The notes beneath the pieces were generated by a model, which saw only the letters and a list, made by a program, of their open reading frames with translations, ran no database searches and was not told the origin of the DNA. The position numbers and the translations under genes were made by a program. Shown piece after piece: positions 47,164 to 56,384 of a DNA stretch of 64,000 bases. Source of the stretch: Desulfoscipio gibsoniae DSM 7213 (GTDB lineage: Bacteria; Bacillota; Desulfotomaculia; Desulfotomaculales; Desulfallaceae); contig NC_021184.1 of NCBI RefSeq assembly GCF_000233715.2, positions 4,646,001-4,710,000 of the forward strand, in the 5' to 3' direction. Every line of letters begins with the position of its first letter. Positions within the stretch are counted from its first letter, which is position 1.

Positions 47164-48012
47164 TTACTTACCTGAGTTTTTTATGGTTACATCGATGTAT
47201 TCATCCAATCCGGACAGGCTGTTACGAGCCGCTGCACCGCCCATAATCAGGTTGGCGGGATCAGCGGCCCGCACCGCTGCCAGCTCTTCGGCAGTGGGAT
47301 CAGATGCTTTTTTCAAATCCGCGGCTACTTTTAAATCCCAACCCACCAAGGATTTAATCTCTTCCACACTAACACCCGGGTATATTGTATCCAGATACAT
47401 TTCGTGAGTAATACTATCAAATCTAAACAACGCTTTATCAGTCACTACGGCCGCGGGCCCGCTGCCCAATAACCCGGCTTTTTTCCTGGCGTCGGGACTA
47501 CCGTCCAAAAAGCCCGGGGTAGTTAAATAGTCTACCTTTTCTACAAAACGCAGCGGCTCCAGCCGCAGCATCACCACCACACGGCCGATATTGGAACCAA
47601 TGTCGTTGCCGCCGCCGCTGCCCGGCAGGCGCACCTTGGGCGAGCAATAACCCTGTCCGCCAAAAATAGCGGTGGTATTTAAATTACCGAATTTATCTAT
47701 TTGAGCAGCGCCCAAAACACCCACATCATAATAACCGGCCTGCATATCACTAAACACACGCCATTCCGAAGTCAAACAAAGGGCCCCGTCCGCCGCCGAG
47801 GAATCGCCCACATTAAAATCCACCCGGTATTTTTGCGGGCCAATACAGCCGGACTCGTATACAATATTTAAATTGGGAGCGTGAAAACGCTTGGCGGTTA
47901 TACCGGCTACCAGGGGAATACCGATACCGACAAAAGCAACCTCCCAATCTTTAAATTCCTTGGCGGTTGTGATGGCCATTAATTCTGATGCAGTGTATTT
48001 AATCTCACTCAT
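47164..48012 (-). CDS. CoA-transferase family I, beta subunit (glutaconate CoA-transferase-like)
   Basis: 282 residues from the ATG at 48012; the frame opens 18 codons earlier. Motifs: VAFVGIGIPLVAGITAKRFHAPNLNIVYESGCIGPQ, in which the Glu of YESG is the candidate catalytic residue forming the glutamyl-CoA thioester; GSGGGNDIGSNIGRVVVM follows. It pairs with the alpha subunit 91 bases upstream to move CoA between acyl-CoA and a free acid. Similarity is to GctB-like proteins rather than to acetoacetate transferases. Glutarate or glutaconate would fit the block. Confidence 0.88.
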   Translation of the reverse strand: MSEIKYTASELMAITTAKEFKDWEVAFVGIGIPLVAGITAKRFHAPNLNIVYESGCIGPQKYRVDFNVGDSSAADGALCLTSEWRVFSDMQAGYYDVGVLGAAQIDKFGNLNTTAIFGGQGYCSPKVRLPGSGGGNDIGSNIGRVVVMLRLEPLRFVEKVDYLTTPGFLDGSPDARKKAGLLGSGPAAVVTDKALFRFDSITHEMYLDTIYPGVSVEEIKSLVGWDLKVAADLKKASDPTAEELAAVRAADPANLIMGGAAARNSLSGLDEYIDVTIKNSGK

Positions 48013-48103
48013 TCTGTCATTTTCTCCCTTCCCAAAGTAAGGTATCATTAATGCGTTGTGTATCAAGTGATAAAAGCTTGAGCATCAACTTACCGGCCGT
48101 ATA

Positions 48104-49024
48104 CTAACCGGGAATGCGGTTAAAGTGCCGCTCCATACCCATTAATTTATGTAACCGGTCCCAACCCACTTTGGCGCAGTAATCCAGGTGATTCTGCGAG
48201 CTAAGCACATAATGATCAAGCCACTTCAGGAACTTTTCCCTGTCTTTGGCAGCCTCGTGATAATCGCCGCAAAACAGTACATCATAAGCATAATAGCCGT
48301 AGCAAGATTGCGGGTGACAGCCATAAGGCACCTGCACTACGGCGTCTACACAATAAAACGGAATCAAAGTCAAATTACCCTGGTGTCTGATTTCATCTGT
48401 GGTAACAATTTCCTCGCAGGTAATAATGGTGTGTTTTGCTGCCCGGGCTTTGTTTTCGTCATTGCCGGTGAAACCCCATACCTGGGCGTTACCCATGGCG
48501 TCCGCCCGCTGCACGTGTATAATGGCCACATCGGGGTGGGCCGCCGGAACCAGGGCGATAGGCTCACCCTCGTAAGGGTCGTGCATAACCTTGATACGCT
48601 CATTGTATTTTGGAATATCCGTGCCCAGCATGGACCGGGTCGCCATAAAGGGAACATTTAAGCTACCGGCCAGAAAGCGCATGCTAATACCGGCGTTAGA
48701 CCAGTCCTCCACTTCTATTTTAGAGGGTATACCTTTTTCAATTGAACGCCTGATGTTTGGCGCCAAACCAATGGCACCATAGCCAAGGTAAGCGCCCTCC
48801 CAACGTTTCACAGCACCGGCACCCACCAGTAAATCCATCATATCGGTTTTACTGTCATCGATAACAGTTAAATCTTTTACACCTTGTCTGATTATTTCAT
48901 GCACAGCGGCCACGCAATCCCGGCCGATAAAGCCGCCGAAGGTTATGCTGCAGCCGTCGGTAACATATTTTTTAATGGCTTGCTGAAGTGACATTTGCTT
49001 GCCGGAGCAATTTCTTTCTGTCAA
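48104..49024 (-). CDS. CoA-transferase family I, alpha subunit (glutaconate CoA-transferase-like)
   Basis: 306 residues from the TTG at 49024, which has GGGAGG at good distance; a GTG at 49069 only three bases from its GGAGG is less likely. Motifs: MSLQQAIKKYVTDGCSITFGGFIGRDCVAAVHEIIRQGVKDLTVIDDSKTDMMDLLVGAGAVKRWEGAYLG, PFMATRSMLGTDIPKYN and IIHVQRADAMGNAQVWGFTGNDENKA are of the GctA type. Operon iclR, alpha, beta with gaps of 53 and 91 bases. Predicted to activate a dicarboxylate such as glutarate at the expense of another acyl-CoA. Confidence 0.88.
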   Translation of the reverse strand: MTERNCSGKQMSLQQAIKKYVTDGCSITFGGFIGRDCVAAVHEIIRQGVKDLTVIDDSKTDMMDLLVGAGAVKRWEGAYLGYGAIGLAPNIRRSIEKGIPSKIEVEDWSNAGISMRFLAGSLNVPFMATRSMLGTDIPKYNERIKVMHDPYEGEPIALVPAAHPDVAIIHVQRADAMGNAQVWGFTGNDENKARAAKHTIITCEEIVTTDEIRHQGNLTLIPFYCVDAVVQVPYGCHPQSCYGYYAYDVLFCGDYHEAAKDREKFLKWLDHYVLSSQNHLDYCAKVGWDRLHKLMGMERHFNRIPG

Positions 49025-49077
49025 CGCTAACTCCTCCCAAGTTGTTAATATACTTTTACCTGATCCCACAAACCTCC

Positions 49078-49905
49078 CTATTTAGTGTTGCCCACCCCCC
49101 TTAGCAGCTCGGGCGGTGCACCAAGCCGGGCGGATATGGATGCTGCGCATTCTTTTAAAATTTCCAGATAACCCATAAGCGCATCTTTATTCAGCCGGCT
49201 GCTGGGCCCAAGTACATTTAATGAGGCTACTACTTTACCGTGGCGGTCCCAAATTGGCGCCGACAAGCTGGTGCCCCCGTTAATTCGCTCACCAAAACTA
49301 CTGGCCCAGCCCTGCTTTTTGATCTTTTGCAGCTCTTGAAACAACACACCGCGTTCAGTGGTATTATTGTTCAGCCCTGCCTGTTCACACTGCATTAATA
49401 CTTCGGCCACTTCTTCTTCGGTCATATAAGCCAGCAATAGGCTGCCAGGTGAACCGGTATGCACACTCAGCGGCACAACAGTTCCCACCCCCACAGAAAA
49501 TTTCAGGAAATGCTGGCTGACAAACTCGGCCACACACACCCTGTTATATCCCTTGCGTACGTATAAGGTTACAGTTTCACCGGTATAACGCCATAATTTT
49601 TGCATGTAAGACTGGGCAGACTGCACCAACCTTTGCTCTCGACCAATATTTTCGGACAATACACCAACTAATCCCCAGTGCAGGAAATACCTGCCAGTAT
49701 CTTCATCTCTAGCCACAAAATCCTTCTTCTGCAGCGCGCCCAGAATGCGATAAGCGGTAGCCTTACTGAGACCCGTTTCGTGGCTGATTTCCGTAAGGGT
49801 TTTTTCGTTGGTGCCCAAGCAAATTAATATATCCGCCGCCCGCTCCACTGAGCGTACACTTCCAGGCCCTTTGTCATTAACTTCCGGGTTCCTGGCTTTG
49901 GCCAC
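49078..49905 (-). CDS. IclR-family transcriptional regulator
   Basis: About 275 residues. N-terminal winged helix (SVERAADILICLGTNEKTLTEISHETGLSKATAYRILGALQKKDFVARDEDTGRYFLHWGLV) and a C-terminal ligand-binding IclR domain (HTGSPGSLLLAYMTEEEVAEVL, GWASSFGERINGGTSLSAPIWDRHGKVVASLNVLGPSSRL). IclR proteins bind small acids and control catabolic genes. The start is uncertain: TTG 49935, ATG 49914 and GTG 49905 are in frame; AGGGGTGAT favours 49905. It precedes the CoA-transferase genes by 53 bases and is divergent from the CBS/PAS activator. Confidence 0.92.
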   Translation of the reverse strand: MAKARNPEVNDKGPGSVRSVERAADILICLGTNEKTLTEISHETGLSKATAYRILGALQKKDFVARDEDTGRYFLHWGLVGVLSENIGREQRLVQSAQSYMQKLWRYTGETVTLYVRKGYNRVCVAEFVSQHFLKFSVGVGTVVPLSVHTGSPGSLLLAYMTEEEVAEVLMQCEQAGLNNNTTERGVLFQELQKIKKQGWASSFGERINGGTSLSAPIWDRHGKVVASLNVLGPSSRLNKDALMGYLEILKECAASISARLGAPPELLRGVGNTK

Positions 49906-50138
49906 GTCACTCATCACCCCTAAAGTTTCATACAATAAAACCTATTTTTATTTTTCTTGTAAGTTTCAATTAAACACGGCCATTAAAAATCCTTCTTTAA
50001 AGTTTAAATTTATTTAAAATTTTATTTTTTAGCGCTATAATTAAGTTGTGATTGATTTTATAATTAAAAAAAGATAACTTATTAATATGTCAATAATGAA
50101 CTGGAATTTCACAGGGCAATACAAAGGCGGTGAACAAA

Positions 50139-52259
50139 ATGTTGGTAAAGAATATCATGACACTGAATAATATCTCTGTCCAGCCGGGGCAAACCGCACT
50201 TGAGGCCTGGGAAATTATTATTCAAACCCGGCTTACCGGCATTCCAGTTACAGACCCAAAAGGAAGTATCATCGGCGTCTTATCCAGAGAAGAAATCATC
50301 AATGCCGGCCCCCGGGTGCTTGAAGGCAATGTTAAAGTGCGGGATATCATGCAGCAGGAGATTTTTATTTTAAAGGAGGATGCACCAGCTTCCGATGCCT
50401 GGACCATGCCGGCCAACGTTTTCCCTGTGGTGGACGACAATGGGCGCATTACCGGTATGCTGGAACGTTCAGAGGTTGGACACACCCTTTTTAAAGTGGC
50501 CAGCCAGATATTTCAACAAGCCGAGACCATCATGGATGCGGCTCACAACGGTATTATCGCCATTGATAAAAACGGCATTATCAGTACCTTCAATATTGCA
50601 GCGGAAAGAATTACCCGCCGAAAAAAAAGCGAGGCCCTGGGACGGCATCTTTCGGATGTGATTATCCCCCACGGTTTGCTTGATATTTTAGAGAACGGCA
50701 ACTACCAGTCCCATTATAAATTTTCCTTAGGGTATTCCTCGGGCACACATACCTACCTGACCAACCGCAGTCCCATCATTGAAAACGGCCAGGTGGTAGG
50801 TGCTATTGGAGTGTTTCAGGACATATCAGAGATAGAATTTATTTCTGAGGAGCTAAGTTCAGTTAAGCAGTTAAACAAAGAACTGGAAACAATCATTGAA
50901 TCATCTTATGACGGCATTATTATCACCGACCCCAGTGGTCAAATTATCAGGGCCAATCATGCCCACGAACGCATCACGGGCATCCCCACGGCATCGATAC
51001 AAAAAATGACCATGGCGGACTTGATCGCCAAGGGCGTTTATTCACAGTCCATAGTGGATGCTGTAATTGAGCAAAACGGCGCCGTCACGCTGTCGGAACT
51101 GACTGCCGACAATAACCAGTTGCTTATTACAGGTAATCCGGTGCACAACCAGCAGGGTGAAATTATACGGGTGGTTATCAATATTAGGGATATGTCGGAC
51201 TTAAATAACTTAAAAAACCAGTTGGAACAAAGTATAGCTTTAAGCGAGCGCTATCATGGAGAACTGACCCAGCTGCGCAGTAGATTGATTGACCAGGTAG
51301 GTTTGGTGGTCAAGTCCACCAAGATGAAAAAGGTATTGGGCATGGCCCTGCGGATGGCGCAAGTTAATTCCACAGTATTGCTGTTGGGCGAGTCAGGTGT
51401 AGGCAAAGAAGTGGTGGCCAAAGCCATCCACAAAAACAGTAAAAGGAGCAGTGGTCCGTTTATTACCGTAAACTGCGGGGCTATCCCGGAAAATTTGCTG
51501 GAGTCGGAAATGTTCGGTTATGAAAAAGGCGCTTTTACGGGGGCCAACCGGGAAGGCAAGCCCGGTATGTTTGAACTTGCGGATAACGGCACATTGTTCC
51601 TTGATGAAATTGCTGACCTGCCACTGCATTTTCAAGTGAAACTACTCAGGGCATTGCAGGAGAGAGAAATCACCCGTATCGGCGGCACCAGGCCCCGCCA
51701 GATTGATGTGCGCATAATAGCTGCCACCAACAAGCAATTGGAAGAACTGGTGCAGGACGGCAAGTTTCGGGAGGATTTATATTTCCGGCTCAATGTGGTT
51801 CCTATTCATATACCGCCTCTACGGGAAAGAAAGGACGATATTATACCTTTAGTCTATAACTTTAAAAAAAGTTTTGAAAAGGTGTACGGGATGGAAAAAG
51901 AATTTTCACCCCGGGTATTTAAGGAGTTGATGGAGTACCAGTGGCCGGGGAATGTGCGGGAAGTAAAGAATGTGGTGGAGCGGTTGCTGGTGACCTCCTC
52001 CGAACAGGTAATTAAATCCGTCGATATACCGCTTAACATAACGCCGGCAACACCGCCCCAGCGGCACGGGCCGCATCAAGTAACCGTGCAGGGCATCATC
52101 CCTTTAAAAGCGGCCCAATTAGAGATGGAGCGCCAGCTTATCGGTGCCGCCTTAAAAGAACTGGGCAGCACTTACAAAGTCGCCAAAGCCCTGCACGTCG
52201 ACCAGTCAACCATTGTGCGCAAGGTAAACCGCCTCAGGGAGAACGGGCTGTCACTGTAA
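50139..52259 (+). CDS. Sigma-54-dependent activator with CBS pair and two PAS domains
   Basis: 706 residues from the ATG at 50139 (AAGGCGGTGA upstream; the GTG at 50130 has no site). Two CBS motifs (about 1-115: LVKNIMTLNNISVQPGQTALEAWEII and VKVRDIMQQEIFILKEDAPASDAW) suggest adenine-nucleotide sensing. PAS domains at about 125-230 and 245-355 (DKNGIISTFNIAAERITRR; DPSGQIIRANHAHERITG). AAA+ domain with GESGVGKEVVAKAIH, GAFTGA and GTLFLDEIADLPLHFQVKLLRALQ. C-terminal helix-turn-helix (TYKVAKALHVDQSTIVRKVNRLRENG). Predicted activator of sigma-54 promoters of the decarboxylase or CoA-transferase genes around it. The only plus-strand gene of the block. Confidence 0.94.
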   Translation: MLVKNIMTLNNISVQPGQTALEAWEIIIQTRLTGIPVTDPKGSIIGVLSREEIINAGPRVLEGNVKVRDIMQQEIFILKEDAPASDAWTMPANVFPVVDDNGRITGMLERSEVGHTLFKVASQIFQQAETIMDAAHNGIIAIDKNGIISTFNIAAERITRRKKSEALGRHLSDVIIPHGLLDILENGNYQSHYKFSLGYSSGTHTYLTNRSPIIENGQVVGAIGVFQDISEIEFISEELSSVKQLNKELETIIESSYDGIIITDPSGQIIRANHAHERITGIPTASIQKMTMADLIAKGVYSQSIVDAVIEQNGAVTLSELTADNNQLLITGNPVHNQQGEIIRVVINIRDMSDLNNLKNQLEQSIALSERYHGELTQLRSRLIDQVGLVVKSTKMKKVLGMALRMAQVNSTVLLLGESGVGKEVVAKAIHKNSKRSSGPFITVNCGAIPENLLESEMFGYEKGAFTGANREGKPGMFELADNGTLFLDEIADLPLHFQVKLLRALQEREITRIGGTRPRQIDVRIIAATNKQLEELVQDGKFREDLYFRLNVVPIHIPPLRERKDDIIPLVYNFKKSFEKVYGMEKEFSPRVFKELMEYQWPGNVREVKNVVERLLVTSSEQVIKSVDIPLNITPATPPQRHGPHQVTVQGIIPLKAAQLEMERQLIGAALKELGSTYKVAKALHVDQSTIVRKVNRLRENGLSL

Positions 52260-52626
52260 GTTAGCATATGTATGACAGATGCGCAGGCCAAGTAAAATAT
52301 ACCAAACAGCAAAAATGGCTGTTACAAATGAATAAATTATAAGACGAGTACAATGAACTACCCCCTTCGTTTAGCTCAGAAGGGGCTTTCAAAAGAGGGG
52401 GAGTTAAAAAACATAAAAGAAACGGATTGCAACTTTCAAAGCAGTCCGTTTCTTTTATATATCATTTGACAATAAATTAAATCTGCGCTACCTACTGTTG
52501 TTTTTATTTTGCAATTGCGCCCCACCGAAGCTCAGCCCCAAAATACGGCGACATTGGCACAGCGCAGATCGACTTGTGCACATAATACACACTAAATTAC
52601 TAATTACTCAACTGTTATTATACTGT
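52260..52626. terminator. Convergent intergenic region with two terminator hairpins
   Basis: 367 bases. CCCCTTC/GAAGGGG (52362-52385) is followed on plus by CTTTC. ATAAAAGAAACGGATTGC / GCAGTCCGTTTCTTTTAT (52413-52458) is an 18-pair, A/T-flanked bidirectional terminator between the activator (+) and the decarboxylase operon (-). Remaining sequence shows nothing recognisable. Confidence 0.85.
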
Positions 52627-53739
52627 TTATAATATGGCTGCTATAAATGCACCGGCGGCCACAGCAGTGCCGATAACGCCGGCCACGTTAGGCCCCATTG
52701 CGTGCATCAGCAGGTAGTTTTGCGGGTTGGCTTCAGTGCCCATGTTATGGACCACACGGGCCGCCATTGGCACCGCCGATACGCCCGCAGCACCGATAAG
52801 CGGGTTGACCTTGTTTTTGACGAACAGGTTCATTAGTTTGGCCAGCAATACGCCGGCGGCTGTGGCAAAGGCAAAGGCCACCACGCCCATGGCAAATACG
52901 CCGATGGTTTTGGGATTTAAGAATGTTTCCGCGGTCATAGTGGAGCCGACGCCCACACCAAGTATAATAGTGACTATATTCATCAATTGATCGCGGCTAA
53001 CGTTGGTAAGTCGTTCCACCACACCGCTCTCCATGAACAAGTTACCTAGCATAAACATAGCAATCAGCGGAGCCGACTTGGGCACCAACAGTATAATTAC
53101 GATGGAAGCCAAAATGGGGAAAACAATTTTTTCCGTCTTGCTGGGCATACGCGTCATATTCATAACCATGGCCCGTTCTTCTTTGGTGGTCAGCAACTTG
53201 GCAATGGGAGGAATTATTATCGGTACCAAAGCCATGTAAGAATACGCCGCCACCGCCACCGAGCCCATCATATGCGGAGCCAAATTGGCGGAAAGGAATA
53301 TGGAAGTCGGTCCGTCAGCACCGCCGATAATACCAATACAGGCCGCTTCGGCTACGGTAAAGCCCACAAGCAATGCACCGAAAAACGCTCCGTAAACACC
53401 CAGCTGCGCCGCCGCGCCAAGAAGCAGTGTTTTGGGATTGGCAATCACCGGTCCAAAGTCCGTCATCGCCCCTAAGCCCAGGAAAATAAGGGGCGGGATT
53501 AATTCATTCTCAATGCCAAAGTGGTAAAAGATATAAAACAGTCCACCCTCTTCTAGAAGGCCGGTCAAAGGGAAGTTGGCCGCAAATACCCCAAAGCCGA
53601 TGGGCAACAGGAGCAGCGGCTCAACCCCTTTCTTGATGGCCAGGTAAAAGAGGACAAAGGCAATCAACCACATGGTAACATTGCCGAGGGTCAGCTGAGT
53701 AATACCAACCCCACTGAAAATTTCAGCCAGTTGTTCCAT
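52627..53739 (-). CDS. Sodium-translocating decarboxylase beta subunit (membrane Na+ pump)
   Basis: 370 residues with about nine to eleven membrane helices. The region IIa/IIIa motif is clear: GIIGGADGPTSIFLSANLAP holds the Asp that binds Na+ in OadB/GcdB/MmdB; NFPLTGLLEEGGLFYIFYHFGIENELIPPLIFLGLGAMTDFGPVIANPKTLLLGAAAQLGVYGAFF is the conserved N-terminal part. It takes CO2 from carboxybiotin and exports Na+. Last gene of the operon carboxyltransferase, small subunit, biotin carrier, beta; 35 bases after the carrier. Confidence 0.95.
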   Translation of the reverse strand: MEQLAEIFSGVGITQLTLGNVTMWLIAFVLFYLAIKKGVEPLLLLPIGFGVFAANFPLTGLLEEGGLFYIFYHFGIENELIPPLIFLGLGAMTDFGPVIANPKTLLLGAAAQLGVYGAFFGALLVGFTVAEAACIGIIGGADGPTSIFLSANLAPHMMGSVAVAAYSYMALVPIIIPPIAKLLTTKEERAMVMNMTRMPSKTEKIVFPILASIVIILLVPKSAPLIAMFMLGNLFMESGVVERLTNVSRDQLMNIVTIILGVGVGSTMTAETFLNPKTIGVFAMGVVAFAFATAAGVLLAKLMNLFVKNKVNPLIGAAGVSAVPMAARVVHNMGTEANPQNYLLMHAMGPNVAGVIGTAVAAGAFIAAIL

Positions 53740-53774
53740 GCCTCATCCTCCTTATCGTTATTTCTTGATATAAC

Positions 53775-53987
53775 CTACTTCAAAGCTACCAGAACAGTAT
53801 CGGTATTGACTACATCACCGGCAGCCACGTTTACTTCAACAACTTCGCCGTCGCTGGGCGCGTACACTTTAATTTGCATTTTCATAGCTTCCAGAGTAAC
53901 CAGCACATCATTCTTTTTTACTTGTCCGCCTACTTTTGCATCCACCGATAGCACTTTTCCCACCATGGGAGCGTTAACTTGTACCAC
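53775..53987 (-). CDS. Biotin carrier subunit of the sodium-pumping decarboxylase
   Basis: 70 residues when started at the GTG at 53987, eight bases after AAGGAGG; an open frame runs to 54020. The biotinylation motif EAMKM is in VTLEAMKMQIKVYAPSDGEVVEV, with MVGKVLSVDAKVGGQVKKND before it and GDVVNTDTVLVAL after. The lysine-bound biotin carries CO2 from the carboxyltransferase to the membrane subunit. It lacks the Ala/Pro-rich linker found on many gamma subunits and is a bare carrier domain. Confidence 0.95.
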   Translation of the reverse strand: MVQVNAPMVGKVLSVDAKVGGQVKKNDVLVTLEAMKMQIKVYAPSDGEVVEVNVAAGDVVNTDTVLVALK

Positions 53988-54047
53988 TTTACTTACCTCC
54001 TTAATATTATCATTTTGCATAATGTATCCTGCATTATGAATTTTGTA

Positions 54048-54197
54048 TTACGAATTTTGTTTTTGAGTTTGCTTTTTAGCCTGGCTGTCTATCACTTTGC
54101 CGGTAATTTGCACACCAATTTGCAAAACTATCAGCACCGCGAAAACAGACACTATTCCTGATAGGGCCACCGATGTGGCCGCACCCCAGTCAACCAT
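54048..54197 (-). CDS. Small membrane subunit of the decarboxylase (OadG/MmdD type)
   Basis: 49 residues, ATG at 54197 with GGGAGGT nine bases before. MVDWGAATSVALSGIVSVFAVLIVLQIGVQITGKVIDSQAKK: one membrane helix followed by a charged tail, as in OadG/MmdD subunits that stabilise the complex. Exactly between the carboxyltransferase and the carrier gene, where this subunit is usually encoded. Too short for routine gene calling; the topology, ribosome site and position support it. Confidence 0.8.
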   Translation of the reverse strand: MVDWGAATSVALSGIVSVFAVLIVLQIGVQITGKVIDSQAKKQTQKQNS

Positions 54198-54319
54198 GCA
54201 TACATAACCTCCCTTGCCAACTAAAGGGTTAAATGTATCAGATACCGTATCCCATCAAATTTTACCTGGTTCCTGCCGGGGTATAACATTAACCAATTAG
54301 TAAATAATTTTTTTAAATT

Positions 54320-54367
54320 TGGTGCCGGCTGCTTTTATATAACGGTTTTAAGATGCAGCAACCGGCA
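54320..54367. repeat. Hairpin related to the GGTGCCGG repeat
   Basis: GGTGCCGGCTGC and GCAGCAACCGGCAC pair as GTGCCGG/CCGGCAC plus TGC/GCA. Only the GGTGCCGG end matches the repeats at 39.8 and 41.5 kb. It lies in the 265-base gap between the carboxyltransferase and small-subunit genes. Confidence 0.5.
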
Positions 54368-54462
54368 CATATAGTTACGCAACCTTTGAAAAATCCATTA
54401 TTGCACTGCTGTGCCGCCCGCCTGACATAACCGGCAAACAAGCCAACAGCTGCCCTGAAAAA

Positions 54463-56007
54463 TTACATATTAATGTTGGAGAATTTACGCCAGGGTCTGG
54501 CCACCGATTTGTTCTCCAGCAGATCCAGTGAAGCACAGATTTTCTTTCTGGTTTCCGAAGGCAGAATGATGTCATCCACATAGCCCCTGGCCGCTGCGTG
54601 GTACGGGTTTTCATAAAGTTCGCTGTATTCCTTCATCCGCTGCGCCTTAACCTCTTCCGGATTTTCGGCATTTTTAATTTCCTTGGCAAAGATAACACTG
54701 GCGGCAGTTTCCGCACCCACAATGGTAAGTGTAGCTTCAGGCCAGGCATATACAATATCGGCGCCGGTATCTTTGCAGCACATACCCAGGTAAGCACCAG
54801 CGAAGGATTTGCGCATCATAACGGTAATCTTGGGCACCGTGGCATCAATGTAGGCAAACAGCATCTTGGCACCGTGGCGCAGGATACCCTTCCACTCCTG
54901 CTCGGGCCCTATCATGTAAGCCGGGGTGTCGTGCAGGTTGACCAGCGGAATATTAAACAAGTCGCAGAACCGCACAAACCGGGCCACTTTATCCGCTGCG
55001 TTGCAATCGATAACAGCACCTATCCAGTTGGGCTGGCTGGCCACGATACCGGTACTCCGGCCGTTAAAGCGGGCAAAACCAATAATTACGTTTTTAGCAA
55101 AGTCAGGCATTAATTCAAAAAATACACCATTATCGACCAACTTGTTGATAACTTCGTGCATATCGTAGGGATACATGGTTTGCTCGGGTATAAAACCATC
55201 CAGCTCAGGGATCAACCGCATAGCTTCATCACCGGTATCCACCCGGGCCGGTTTTTCCTGATTATTCTGGGGCAAATAGTTTAAAAGCTCTTTAGCCCGG
55301 TCAATGCAGTCCTTATCGTCGCCGCCCACAATGTGTGTGCAACCGGACTTGACAGCATGGGCTTCAACGCCGCACAGTGTTTCCAGATCTATATCAATAC
55401 CCAATTGGGTTTTCACAAAGGCCGGGCCGGCGATGCCCATGTAGCCGTGGTTGCGGCTCTGGATGACAAAGTCCTGCATAACCGGGTGATAGGCCTGTCC
55501 GCCCAAGCACGGGCCCAGCAACAAAGCTATTTGCGGAATAACACCCGAGGCCAGGTTCTGGGCTTTAAACAGCCACGCATAAGCCTGCAAAGTATCCATA
55601 CCTTCCTGCAACCTGGCACCGCCCGAGTCATTCAAGCCGATAAAGGGAATACCCATTTCCTTGGCCATATCGATGGCAGCGGCGAATTTTTTACCATGGT
55701 ATTCACCAAAAGTTCCGGCCATGGAAGTATAGTCTTCCGCACCCACCATGGCCATACGGCCGTTGACTTTACCATAACCGCATACAACGCCTTCGGCGGC
55801 GACGTCCTTTTTATCCATACCGAAATTGGTGGTCCGGTGTTTGATAAAGGTGCCGATTTCAGTGAATGTGCCGGGGTCAAATAAATATTCAACCCTTTCC
55901 CGGGCAGTCAATTTGCCGGATTTATGATGCCTTTCGACAGCTTTTTCGCCGCCCATTTGCATTATTTGTTCTCTTCTGCGTAAAAACTCATCATACTTTT
56001 GACTCAT
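54463..56007 (-). CDS. Biotin-dependent carboxyltransferase / acyl-CoA decarboxylase alpha subunit
   Basis: 514 residues. Typical crotonase-fold carboxyltransferase pair: GKLTARERVEYLFDPGTFTEIGTFIKHRTTNFGM, then GGARLQEGMDTLQAYAW and PQIALLLGPCLGGQAYHPVMQDF (N half), and NWIGAVIDCNAADKVARFVRFCDLFNIPLVNLHDTPAYMIGPEQEWKGILRHGAKMLFAYIDATVPKITVMMRKSFAGAYLGM (C half). It moves the carboxyl group of an acyl-CoA to biotin. Length and pattern are those of MmdA/PccB (about 510) rather than classical GcdA (about 585). The neighbouring acyl-CoA dehydrogenase favours glutaconyl-CoA as substrate, but methylmalonyl-CoA is a real alternative. Confidence 0.93.
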   Translation of the reverse strand: MSQKYDEFLRRREQIMQMGGEKAVERHHKSGKLTARERVEYLFDPGTFTEIGTFIKHRTTNFGMDKKDVAAEGVVCGYGKVNGRMAMVGAEDYTSMAGTFGEYHGKKFAAAIDMAKEMGIPFIGLNDSGGARLQEGMDTLQAYAWLFKAQNLASGVIPQIALLLGPCLGGQAYHPVMQDFVIQSRNHGYMGIAGPAFVKTQLGIDIDLETLCGVEAHAVKSGCTHIVGGDDKDCIDRAKELLNYLPQNNQEKPARVDTGDEAMRLIPELDGFIPEQTMYPYDMHEVINKLVDNGVFFELMPDFAKNVIIGFARFNGRSTGIVASQPNWIGAVIDCNAADKVARFVRFCDLFNIPLVNLHDTPAYMIGPEQEWKGILRHGAKMLFAYIDATVPKITVMMRKSFAGAYLGMCCKDTGADIVYAWPEATLTIVGAETAASVIFAKEIKNAENPEEVKAQRMKEYSELYENPYHAAARGYVDDIILPSETRKKICASLDLLENKSVARPWRKFSNINM

Positions 56008-56384
56008 TTACGGTCCTCCTCATATTTGACTTGGCAGTTTTACTTATCGTGCACGGCACCGGCCAATATCATGCACACCATGGCCTGATGCCAGTAGATG
56101 CATTCCAAACGCCGGAGCCGGACACGAACAGTAATCATCCAACTGTCATCTGATAAGCACACACCGCTTCTATGTTAATGCGATCACTCAAGATTTCGAC
56201 ACTGTTCTACATGCTTGGATTTAGCACGGTTTATTATAATGGTTTTTAGCGGTGTTTTTTAATATGGTTTTGCTTTTAGTTATTTTGGTTTATCCGCAGT
56301 TGACTGTATGATTAACGGTTTGCTTTGTAGTAACCGAAAGCATCCCGGGCAATAGAAACTTGCTGTAATTAAGAATACTTGAGC
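56008..56384. other. Intergenic region between acyl-CoA dehydrogenase and decarboxylase genes
   Basis: 377 bases. The segment 56210-56300 is rich in GGTTTTT-like words on plus. No hairpin with a T run, no ORF with a ribosome site and no clear promoter were found, so whether the dehydrogenase and decarboxylase are co-transcribed is open. Confidence 0.5.

Noticed and set aside
50040-50138. Sigma-54-like TGG...GCA box before the CBS/PAS activator
   Set aside because: GG and GC are 11 bases apart instead of 10 and the CAC / TTGC parts are missing. Similar near misses upstream of gdh (41320) and the dehydrogenase (57830) also fail on spacing.
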